Shown here piece after piece: positions 37,101-42,905 of a DNA stretch of 42,905 nt. Positions within the stretch are counted from its first letter, which is position 1, and the number at the start of each line of letters is the position of its first letter. This stretch comes from a virus. The stretch is from IMG/VR virus record IMGVR_UViG_3300036860_000398, positions 1 to 42,905 of that record. The stretch is one strand, 5' to 3'. A program made the translations under genes and the position numbers. The notes beneath the pieces were generated by a model. The model searched no databases. It was not told the origin of the DNA and saw nothing but the letters and a program-made list of their open reading frames with translations.

Positions 37101-37275
37101 GCACCTTCTCCTTGCCCGTAGGCAGCTTGGCGGCGCCCTCCGCGCTTTTCTGCAAGCCGGCTTCGGAGAGATCGACCGGCACCGTCCCGACGAGGTTCTG
37201 CCACGCCGTCTCGTCTCGGGCGTGCTGGAGCTGCAAGTAGATTTGTCCGACCGGCAGCACATCCTCGCGCGGCAT
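34192..37275 (-). CDS. large internal virion (ejection) protein, T7 gp16-like position
   Basis: The 1027-residue protein is the last and longest gene of the late operon, in the place of T7 gp16. It is mostly helical, with a repeated-type membrane-active region (AWINSLLSGPQTHAANTLSN, AGTALWSIPERWLA) and a hydrophobic segment (FSAGLMASATVAILAAQGLI) near residue 690. I find no Cys at all and no clear transglycosylase motif. Such proteins are ejected ahead of DNA and build a channel across the cell envelope. Stop TAG overlaps the convergent lipoprotein stop. Confidence 0.7.
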   Translation of the reverse strand: MPREDVLPVGQIYLQLQHARDETAWQNLVGTVPVDLSEAGLQKSAEGAAKLPTGKEKVPEAAPVANPFREGLSTVLKTMTGYGVDELEKAVQEGTLPEKVSLRLNQPIANVGEALVRSASTRAGAPAELTEQLAESVRNPIGTAVHEVANRAAQGLGLDTPTATKVAAVAGTIAAVLATPSAMGVLSSEERLAKLKTILTSERGSIGFPPEPTTGRTPITPKAPGEARVNVGRIDATASVKKTIQNINAFQAERTAPSRVPVTHAQTVAESQGALTLEHALSLDPESTMLDRAQMTALRDHYNKAATYVDDLAKRTIQGDAEASADLVNAFTVAGELAVRDEMIARNVARGLEARKILSSAERSAMNLGDIADLSRTLSTAPEIDPGTLAERLTQLRTKAQKEMFAEQTVSGLRAGQNMIYEAWINSLLSGPQTHAANTLSNAGTALWSIPERWLAQNLHFGSDPGVVRGEATAMLRGLVDGFGDGLRLTGKALREGDVSVFGVEKVERPPAITASGAGVATDSMLGRAIDFLGNVVRMPTRLLTAEDAMFKAVNYRMELKAQAVREATLEGLTGDAFGRRVADLERNPSPNIKTAAEQFALIQTFNNALGPSGQALMRFVDSTPGGRLVMPFVRTPINILNYTWQRLPGLNLLSEKMRSDLATPGAQRDLALGRFSAGLMASATVAILAAQGLITGGGPKDKNLVRELRETGWQPYSIDVGETYYAYSRLDPLGALIGITADASEILGQLPEDDALSIASALGLAVSKHMVSKTYLEGLSNVLEAIQKPDEGAHTYAKGFVRSLVPGLVRQIERQLDPTVRETRTLLDEIKAAVPGWSATLPPRRNLFAEPIRLQGGWGPDLISPIYTSTIKDDPVRNEIVQNRVALSMPSRFVAGPAQPASGVQIYQPLRAPGLELTLQEYDRYVVLMGKEVKDGNGRNLHEALEAMMRTPEYQRQSPGSEGGKAGLIKTVVNTYKEIALLRLRQELPELDQDLKAHQMRQLEKKLPIDNPRSPHFGVAPGTLTR

Positions 37276-38900
37276 TAGTCTGTACTCCCTTCCTTGCGTT
37301 TACCGCGTGGGGTTGGCGTCTTCGGCCGGGCGGCCTCGACACGCGCTTCCTCGGCCTGCACTTCGGAGAGCTCCATGTAGAGCTTGCGGAGGTTCTGGTA
37401 CTGGCCAGGATTCAGGCGCGGCCGGGCCTGCTCCACGCTGGCCGGATTCGCCGGATCGAAACCATAGGTCCGAATCAAGCCGCGGAGCTTGTCACCGTTC
37501 ACTCGCGCTTCCGCGCCCAGCATCCCGACGAGGCGCGGCCCCATCTCCTCCAGCACGGCCAAGGGATTCTCCGTGCCGGCAAAGGCATTCGAGCGACGCC
37601 GCAGAGCTTGATAGCCGATCGCGCGGGCCTTTTCCTTCACCGGGTCCAGCTTCTCGTAGAACAGGGGAATCCCGAGCAAGCGGTCAAGTTCCTGTTCGGC
37701 TTGGGCGTGGTTGTAGCGCGCGTCGCTCTTCCCCTCGCCGACTTCGTATTTGCGCGCCGAGGTCACATGGTCGAGCGCTTCCCGCCAGTCCTTGGTGTTG
37801 AGCCCGACGCCGGTGGTGCGGAACTGATCGTGCAGCGCATTGAGTTGGGCCGCGGTCATGGTGGGATGCATGCGCCGGGTGGCCGTGAGTACCCGATCCA
37901 GCGTGGCCGTATCCGAGGCTTTTTCCTTCTCGGCCGGATCGCGCCGCATGATGGCCTTGATCCGCTCCAGCTCCGTTTCATGAAACCGGAGCTGCCCGGC
38001 CACGAGCTCCAGCCGCTCCGTGGTCAACGTGCCCCGATCGGCTTCGATGCTGAGATCCCGAAGGGCGTCCTGCTTCATGTCCTCGGCCACCTGTTTTGTC
38101 ACGGCCTCGTCGCGCCGGCGTTCCGTCTCGAGGCGGTCCATCAGGGTCCGCGCGAGCGCGAAGCGTTCCGTGGGATCGACGTGGCCGAAGCGCTTGGACT
38201 GCGCCGACAGCAACTCATTGAGCGCTTGCTGCCGCGTGGCCGGATTTTGGAACTCCACTTCGGCCGTGCCCTTCTCCGTCTGGACCAGCAGATGCGCGAG
38301 CTTGGTATTCAGCTTGTCGCCCAGCACCCAGGCCAGCCCTTGCGTGCGATCCACCGCCCGCGCGTAGGCGGCTTGGCGCTCCTGCGGCGTGGCCCCATAG
38401 ACGGCAGCGTTAATATCCTCCGCATTCAGGATGTCCATGGCCGCTTCGGCTTGGTTGCCCTTCACCTTGAGCGCTTCGCGGCGCGCCTTGGCGGCTTGCT
38501 CCGTCACGAACGGCATGGCGTGAATCTGAAACTGCTTGGCCGTCTCGGGATATTTCAGCGCGCCCATGGTCTGGGTCATGCGCTGCCCCAGTGCGTTCAT
38601 CACGAGCTCGGGATAGACATCGGGGTGGACCGCCGTGCTCGGGTCCATCTGGCGGGCTTCGAGCGCGGCCTGATCTTTGCCGAATCCTTGCTTGAGCTGG
38701 CCGAGCTTGAGTTCAAGGTCGAGCTTCTGATCGTCCGCCGTCAGCCTCCGCTGAACTTGCAAGTAGGCATTCGCGGCCCCAGCCAGATGCGAGAGGGGCC
38801 CCAGCAGATCCGGTGGCGGACTGGGCGCCATGTGGGCGAGCGGCAGCGGCCCCCCGGTCTGGGGACTGGCGTCCGAGCGGTACACGGGAATACGTGGCAC
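37275..38900 (-). CDS. internal virion protein, T7 gp15-like position
   Basis: The 541-residue, Cys-free, helical protein sits between the gp14-like and gp16-like genes, with a TAATG overlap to each. It starts MPRIPVYRSDASPQTGGPLP, and helices such as TADDQKLDLELKLGQLKQGF and NPATRQQALNELLSAQSKRF follow. A Lys/Arg-rich tail ends it. By position and composition it should be the periplasmic tunnel protein of the ejection complex. Confidence 0.65.
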   Translation of the reverse strand: MPRIPVYRSDASPQTGGPLPLAHMAPSPPPDLLGPLSHLAGAANAYLQVQRRLTADDQKLDLELKLGQLKQGFGKDQAALEARQMDPSTAVHPDVYPELVMNALGQRMTQTMGALKYPETAKQFQIHAMPFVTEQAAKARREALKVKGNQAEAAMDILNAEDINAAVYGATPQERQAAYARAVDRTQGLAWVLGDKLNTKLAHLLVQTEKGTAEVEFQNPATRQQALNELLSAQSKRFGHVDPTERFALARTLMDRLETERRRDEAVTKQVAEDMKQDALRDLSIEADRGTLTTERLELVAGQLRFHETELERIKAIMRRDPAEKEKASDTATLDRVLTATRRMHPTMTAAQLNALHDQFRTTGVGLNTKDWREALDHVTSARKYEVGEGKSDARYNHAQAEQELDRLLGIPLFYEKLDPVKEKARAIGYQALRRRSNAFAGTENPLAVLEEMGPRLVGMLGAEARVNGDKLRGLIRTYGFDPANPASVEQARPRLNPGQYQNLRKLYMELSEVQAEEARVEAARPKTPTPRGKRKEGSTD

Positions 38901-39532
38901 TAATAGCCCGTGGAGCCGCCCAGCAAGGAACTGCCATAACTCCGGTAGCGCGGAATCTTGGTCCCCGCATTCGGGAAGCCGGTGGTCGTGTCCTGCACCG
39001 GCACGCCGTAGCCACCCCCGCCGGCGTAGCCTTGGTCAGCGGTCGGCGGGCCGCCGCCCCGCCCGCCGAAGGTGCCCCCTGCCCCGACGTAGGTGGACAC
39101 CCCGGCCGAGACGCCCTTGAGAATCGTGTCCGACCACTGCGTATTCCGCGCGCGGTCGTGGATGAAGTCGAAATAGCTCTCTTGCTGCTTGTAGCCGTAC
39201 GCCTGGAGCGTGCTCCGATACAACGCCTTCTGCGCGTCGAGTTCCCCTTGGTAAATCGATTCCGAATACAAGGCCAGCGGAGAGCCGGTCGTGAGCTCCG
39301 CCCCCGTGCTGGCAAACGCGGCGATCTGCTGGTGCAAGAACTTTTCTGCATGACGACGCGCTTCCAGCTTCGCTTGCTCGCCCTGTTGTTCCGCGATCTG
39401 GCGATTTCTTTCTGCGAGGCGTTCCTGATAGCGCGCCATCTGCTGCTCTTGCTCGTGCTGCTGATACGTGCTGTATGCGCTAATTCCTGCAGCCACGACG
39501 GCGAGGGCAGCAGCCGCAGCGATGAAGGCCAT
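38900..39532 (-). CDS. internal virion protein, T7 gp14-like
   Basis: The 210-residue protein has an N-terminal hydrophobic helix (FIAAAAALAVVAAGISAYST), a coiled coil (QEQQMARYQERLAERNRQIA), then the characteristic FASTGAELTTGSPLALYSES and a Gly/Tyr-rich tail. This matches the gp14-type ejection proteins that form the outer-membrane pore. It has no Cys. The start has a GAAGGGAG site. Confidence 0.75.
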   Translation of the reverse strand: MAFIAAAAALAVVAAGISAYSTYQQHEQEQQMARYQERLAERNRQIAEQQGEQAKLEARRHAEKFLHQQIAAFASTGAELTTGSPLALYSESIYQGELDAQKALYRSTLQAYGYKQQESYFDFIHDRARNTQWSDTILKGVSAGVSTYVGAGGTFGGRGGGPPTADQGYAGGGGYGVPVQDTTTGFPNAGTKIPRYRSYGSSLLGGSTGY

Positions 39533-39631
39533 GCTAGACTCCCTTCGGCGCCGAGATTTGTCGTGGCGTGCCGTGGTGTGGCGTGGAATGAAGTGGCTTG
39601 GCGTGAGCTGGCGCCGCGACGTGAAGCAGGT

Positions 39632-39660
39632 GGGTGGGGAGCATCAGAGACTCCCCACCC
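39632..39660 (-). terminator. strong hairpin at the end of the GNAT gene
   Basis: Arms gggtggggag (39632-39641) and ctccccaccc (39651-39660) are perfect complements with a 9-nt loop that contains the GNAT stop codon. No U-tract follows. It probably attenuates or processes the transcript before the ejection-protein genes. The rest of the spacer 39533-39643 holds irregular short repeats of a ccacg type. Confidence 0.5.
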
Positions 39661-40093
39661 AGACCCAGCCATCACACGGCGGATCATTGTCCTTGAAGTA
39701 GTGCGGGATGCGTTGGCAGGCGTGATAGCCCGACTTCTGGAAGATCCTCACCATGGCTGTATTCGCCTCCCAGGTCATGCCGATGAAGGTGAGACACCCC
39801 ACGTCTTTGCCCAGCGCCACCCGCGCGGTGTGCAGGAGCGTGCCGAAGCCTTCGCCCTGCACGGTCGGATCGACCACGAGATCCTTGCCATACAGCACAA
39901 AGCCCGTGGCGGGTTGCAGCGTCACCGCGAGCGAGGTGGCCCCCAGAATCTCGCCATCGAAGAGCACAAGGGTGGGATGCGCGATGAACCAGCCCTTGGG
40001 GCGCTCCGGCCAGGTCGGATGACACCGCTGGGTGAGCCGGCGCACGCTGCCCTCTTCGTGGGACTGCATGGGGCGGATTATGCGAAACTCCAT
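39644..40093 (-). CDS. GNAT-fold protein, T7 gp13-like position
   Basis: From ATG 40093 (MEFRIIRPMQSHEEGSVRRL) the product has 149 residues. The GNAT core is visible: VLFDGEILGATSLAV, FVLYGKDLVVDPTVQGEGFG (the V-x-P-x-x-Q/R-G-x-G-x-G/A loop for acetyl-CoA), then LLHTARVALGK and VRIFQKSGY. T7 gp13 occupies this same place between gp12 and gp14 and has been described as GNAT-like. It may assist virion assembly rather than act as an enzyme. Confidence 0.7.
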   Translation of the reverse strand: MEFRIIRPMQSHEEGSVRRLTQRCHPTWPERPKGWFIAHPTLVLFDGEILGATSLAVTLQPATGFVLYGKDLVVDPTVQGEGFGTLLHTARVALGKDVGCLTFIGMTWEANTAMVRIFQKSGYHACQRIPHYFKDNDPPCDGWVWVGSL

Positions 40094-40203
40094 ACTGCGC
40101 GCGGAGTTCTGCTCCAGCGCCCGCACCCGAACAAATCAGTAGGGCCAGAGCGGGCAGACCGGCCGCCCCGTGACGCTGGGGACAACGGGGTACGCGCGCT
40201 CAT
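40078..40203 (-). CDS. possible small basic protein (41 aa)
   Basis: The frame MSARTPLSPASRGGRSARSG continues to WSFA, overlapping the stop of the upstream gene by ATGA and the next start by 16 nt. It fills the only gap between the two GNAT genes. Composition is low-complexity, so it may be a non-functional spacer frame. Confidence 0.3.
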   Translation of the reverse strand: MSARTPLSPASRGGRSARSGPTDLFGCGRWSRTPRAVWSFA

Positions 40204-40523
40204 TTCCACAGCACCCAGTAGTCGTACGCGCTGTCTTCCTGGTACTTCTGGAAGCCCAGTTCTGCACCCAAGCGCATCAGCGGCTTCGCGCGGTCCCACT
40301 CCCGCGGGAGATGAAACACGACATGTGAGGCCCCCCGTTCCCAGGCCATGGCCAGTCCCCGCCGCAAGAGAGGCCGCAGGACGCGCGGGCGCCAGGCAAT
40401 GACGTGCTCGACGTAGATCCCGCCCCGCGCTGTCTCGTAGCCCGTGAGCACGCCCGCCGGCACACCATCCACGGAGTAGGTCAAGACAAGCCGGCCCTCC
40501 ACGAGATGGCTAGAAGCTGTCAC
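40200..40523 (-). CDS. second GNAT-like protein (107 aa)
   Basis: It starts MTASSHLVEGRLVLTYSVDG and has GVLTGYETARGGIYVEHVIA, WRPRVLRPLLRRGLAMAWER, HVVFHLPRE, and RLGAELGFQK, which fit the second half of a GNAT fold with a weak acetyl-CoA loop. It overlaps the tail tubular B gene by 14 nt. Two adjacent GNAT-like genes may reflect duplication of the gp13-type gene. Confidence 0.5.
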   Translation of the reverse strand: MTASSHLVEGRLVLTYSVDGVPAGVLTGYETARGGIYVEHVIAWRPRVLRPLLRRGLAMAWERGASHVVFHLPREWDRAKPLMRLGAELGFQKYQEDSAYDYWVLWK

Positions 40524-42813
40524 TGACTTCCAGCCCCCCGATGAACGCCAACACGGTCAGCGGCTTTGGGTCCACTTGCTGCAACACCAAGGTCTGCTCC
40601 CGCGACCACCCGATGTTGACGTTGCCCTCGAGATCGCCCGTGAACGGCGCCCCCGTCACGTCGGGATCGGTGACCCCTTCGTCGTTGGGATAGACCAGCG
40701 CTTCGCTCTGGAGCTTCGGATGGCCCGAGGTGCAGTAGACCCGCCACACCAGCCGGGTCCAGCTTTTCTTGCGCCCCTGGGCGGTGCCCGTGGCGCCCAT
40801 GTATTCCGGACGCAGTGTCTCCAGCGTGGACACGAACCCCAGGCCCACCTCAGCGCTGGTGGCCGTGACGCCCGCGGGCAACGTCACCACGCCATTCGTG
40901 ACCACCAGATCGTAGAAGGAGCAGCCGGGGCTGGTGATGACCTTGACCGTCTTGCCTTCGAGGTGCCCCGCCCCGGTCAGGCTGGACACCGCGACGCCGG
41001 AGTACAGCAAGCCCGCGTCCGTATTCATCTGCCCATCGAAGACTTCGATCAGCCCGAGCGTGGTGCAGCCGCCTCCGTTAAAGAACTGCGTGTCGAAGAA
41101 TCGATGATCAAAGAAATTGGCGTCCCAGTAGGCGCCCGACGTCAGCGTGCGCCGCGTGGCCGTCCAGAGTTCATCCGAGGTGCCGCAGGCGTTCGGGATG
41201 GCCGCGATGGAGTCGAACAGCCCGCACGTCTCATGCGAGCTCCAGCCGACCACCTCTTGCTCGCGGTCGTAGGCCATGCTGAGTAGCACCCCATCCGGCC
41301 GGAGTGCAAAAACAACGGGATCAGGGGTGATGGCGAAGATCATCTCGGCGATCTGATCCCGCGTCAGGTGCTCGGCCAGGATCGTCACGTCGGGCATCTG
41401 GTACTTGTTGTTCTGGAACACAAACACGTTTTCGCGCACCCGCTGGGCGCCCCGCTGGACAAACAGCGCGACCCCGGAGGCCATCACGGCATCGACGGTG
41501 TAGTCCGATCCGTAATTCGCCTGGCTCTTGATGCGCACGTTCGTCGGGGTGATCGGGGCGTCCGCGCCGCCGTCCAGGGTGAACTCTCCGGCGATGGTCA
41601 TGAGCAGCAGGACTTCGCTGTCGCCCGTCCCGCCTTTCATCGCCCGGATGAGCTGCAATCCGTTCTCGGAAATCGTCAGGTCCAGCCCGTCGTCATCGTT
41701 GGCGCCCCGGCCGAAGTTGCGGAAGTCCCCGACCACGGAGGCCCACACGGAATCGGGGAAGTTGGGCGAGCCGGCGAACCACAGCCGTTGGGCGTAGAGC
41801 GCCACCACGCCCGGCCAGCCGAGATCGTCCGACCACGAGGACGACTCGAGGGTCCAGAGCCCGCTGGTGGCGACGGTGGTGGTCTGCTGCGTGAGCTCCT
41901 TGACGATCACGCCGGTTACGGCTGTCGTTGAGTAGACCTGGGTAATCCGAATCGAGCCGTCGAAGGCGACGAGATATTTCCCGACATCGGTCGAGCGGAA
42001 CGCGGGAAGCGTGGAACTCACAGGCGATGCAGGAATTCCCACCACGAGGCCAATAGGCCGGTACGCTTGGAAGTTCAGGTCGCCGTAGTTGGGCGAGCCG
42101 TCCATCGTCCACGTGCCGGCGAGGAAGGGCCCGGTGCTGGGGAAGGCGTCGATGATATCCACCGTGGCGGACGTTGCCGACGTCACCCCGGTGATACTCG
42201 CCCGCCCCGCGCCGTAGATGAGGTTGCGGCCCCGATCGCCCGCGAGGAAGACATCGCTGCTGGTCGTTGCCGTCACCCCGTTGCCCGTGGCGGCCGACAG
42301 CGTGAGGGTTGCGGCAAAGGTCACCGGCTGCTCGAAGGTCGGCGGGGGGGAGGCGTGAAACTCGTTGAATTGAAACTCGGTCGCCGTCACGCGCACGAGC
42401 TGCTGAGGCGGATGGTGAATGTGAGTGAACCACATGAAGTCCGCCGATTGCGTGAACCGGAGCTCGCGCAACTCGGTCTCGGTGTACGGCGTCACGACTT
42501 CCACGGGAACGTTGAGAGAATCAACGACCAGGCCGCGGGCGGTCCAGAACCGGAAATAGAAGACGCCGGCTTCGATGATATACGCCTGCGAGTTGGAAAA
42601 GATGAACGGGATCAGGCGCACCCGGTGGCTGGGATCTTTCGTCCGCCCCAGGAACATTGTTCCTGCACGGCGGCTGACCCCGCCATGCGGCAGGCAGAGA
42701 AAATTCTTGAGGCAGCGGGCGCCGTTCTTGATCTTGGCGAGATCGACGTGGCCGATCAGGCGATCACTGATCTCGCCCGCATTGAAACTCGTCTGGATCA
42801 GATGCGTCGGCAT
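40510..42813 (-). CDS. tail tubular protein B-like (T7 gp12-like nozzle)
   Basis: The 767-residue protein starts HLIQTSFNAGEISDRLIGHV, a typical gp12-type N-terminus (S-F-x-x-GE-x-S), followed by LKNFLCLPHGGVSRRAGTMF. Further typical parts are VVALYAQRLWFAGSPNFPDS, WASVVGDFRNFG, then DDDGLDLTI, and GVLLSMAYDREQEVVGWSSH with a following DELW. It forms the hexameric nozzle. It carries seven Cys, including TCGLF where related proteins I remember have DGLF, and GCSFY in the C-terminal third. The ATG lies 2.8 kb from 40 kb end and 46 nt after the previous gene across the circle. Confidence 0.88.
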   Translation of the reverse strand: MPTHLIQTSFNAGEISDRLIGHVDLAKIKNGARCLKNFLCLPHGGVSRRAGTMFLGRTKDPSHRVRLIPFIFSNSQAYIIEAGVFYFRFWTARGLVVDSLNVPVEVVTPYTETELRELRFTQSADFMWFTHIHHPPQQLVRVTATEFQFNEFHASPPPTFEQPVTFAATLTLSAATGNGVTATTSSDVFLAGDRGRNLIYGAGRASITGVTSATSATVDIIDAFPSTGPFLAGTWTMDGSPNYGDLNFQAYRPIGLVVGIPASPVSSTLPAFRSTDVGKYLVAFDGSIRITQVYSTTAVTGVIVKELTQQTTTVATSGLWTLESSSWSDDLGWPGVVALYAQRLWFAGSPNFPDSVWASVVGDFRNFGRGANDDDGLDLTISENGLQLIRAMKGGTGDSEVLLLMTIAGEFTLDGGADAPITPTNVRIKSQANYGSDYTVDAVMASGVALFVQRGAQRVRENVFVFQNNKYQMPDVTILAEHLTRDQIAEMIFAITPDPVVFALRPDGVLLSMAYDREQEVVGWSSHETCGLFDSIAAIPNACGTSDELWTATRRTLTSGAYWDANFFDHRFFDTQFFNGGGCTTLGLIEVFDGQMNTDAGLLYSGVAVSSLTGAGHLEGKTVKVITSPGCSFYDLVVTNGVVTLPAGVTATSAEVGLGFVSTLETLRPEYMGATGTAQGRKKSWTRLVWRVYCTSGHPKLQSEALVYPNDEGVTDPDVTGAPFTGDLEGNVNIGWSREQTLVLQQVDPKPLTVLAFIGGLEVSDSF

Positions 42814-42905
42814 CAGCCACCCCTCAGGGAGCCGTGGCGGTGGTCACGGCGCGGACTCATCAGACAAACCAGCCGGTCTGCGGGGCGCCCTGGTCTTCCA
42901 CTAAG
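42779..42905. repeat. terminal direct repeat, right copy
   Basis: Exact copy of positions 1-127. Removing one copy gives a circle of 42,778 bp in which the tail gene ending at 82 is followed, 46 nt later, by the tail tubular B gene. Confidence 0.95.

Noticed and set aside
35200-38903. Long plus-strand open frames opposite the portal, ejection-protein and terminase genes
   Set aside because: They are shadows caused by high third-position GC in the minus-strand genes. No ribosome-binding sites or recognisable domains.
39541-39625. Tandem repeats of a gtggcgtg type before the gp14-like gene as a regulatory array
   Set aside because: The units are irregular in length and sequence, with no constant spacing. 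I treat it as low-complexity spacer DNA.
1-42905. tRNA genes and CRISPR arrays
   Set aside because: No tRNA-like TpsiC/acceptor pattern and no regular repeat-spacer structure were noticed. The iteron array is too short-spaced to be a CRISPR.

Overview
The window is a complete tailed-phage genome from an assembly that closed on itself. Bases 1-127 are repeated exactly at 42779-42905, so the unique circle is about 42,778 bp. The virion gene set and order are those of a short-tailed, T7-like particle: portal, scaffold, capsid, tail tubular proteins A and B, a gp13-like GNAT protein, and three internal virion proteins. The host is most likely a GC-rich Gram-negative bacterium. The DNA is strongly GC-rich, the two clear promoters fit the sigma70 consensus, lipoprotein signals are present, and there is an O-antigen-ligase-like gene. 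The exact 127-bp overlap looks like a k-mer overlap from a short-read, probably metagenomic, assembly.

Nearly all genes are on the minus strand and read from high to low coordinates. Control region (about 33.0-34.2 kb): a small Cro-like repressor gene on the minus strand diverges from a plus-strand operon (DNA-binding regulator, unknown protein, lipoprotein) around an operator-like inverted repeat. Early region (33.0-25.0 kb): many overlapping small genes, often with CxxC zinc-binding motifs. Among them are a single-strand-annealing-recombinase-like protein, a replication-initiator-like protein with an iteron array and AT-rich palindromes inside its gene (lambda-O style), an antirepressor-like protein, an HNH protein and a VRR-NUC nuclease. 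A two-gene plus-strand cassette with its own promoter sits at 24.6-24.95 kb. Next comes a block of surface-modification type (24.6-21.6 kb): a methyltransferase, an O-antigen-ligase-like membrane protein and a frameshifted methyltransferase-like gene.

The late region runs from 21.3 kb down to 0 and wraps to 42.8-34.2 kb. It starts with a DNA-binding protein, a candidate small terminase and the large terminase. Several tiny membrane proteins and an Acb2-like anti-CBASS sponge follow. Then come portal, scaffold, major capsid and decoration proteins, and a run of receptor-binding or glycan-processing proteins: a GH-like tailspike, a lectin-like fibre, an Asp-box propeller and further beta-rich proteins. 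Tail tubular A, tail tubular B, two GNAT proteins and the gp14/15/16-like ejection proteins complete it. The ejection operon ends where its stop codon overlaps the convergent lipoprotein stop.

I recognise no DNA or RNA polymerase, helicase, primase, integrase, partition system or canonical endolysin. Replication therefore probably relies on host enzymes recruited to the iteron origin. The repressor region looks temperate, but no integration gene is visible. The most unusual signals are a recurrent Cys-Gly-Leu-Phe-type motif in exterior virion proteins set against Cys-free ejection proteins, repeated start and stop junction sequences among small early genes, and the Acb2-like gene inside the morphogenesis cluster.
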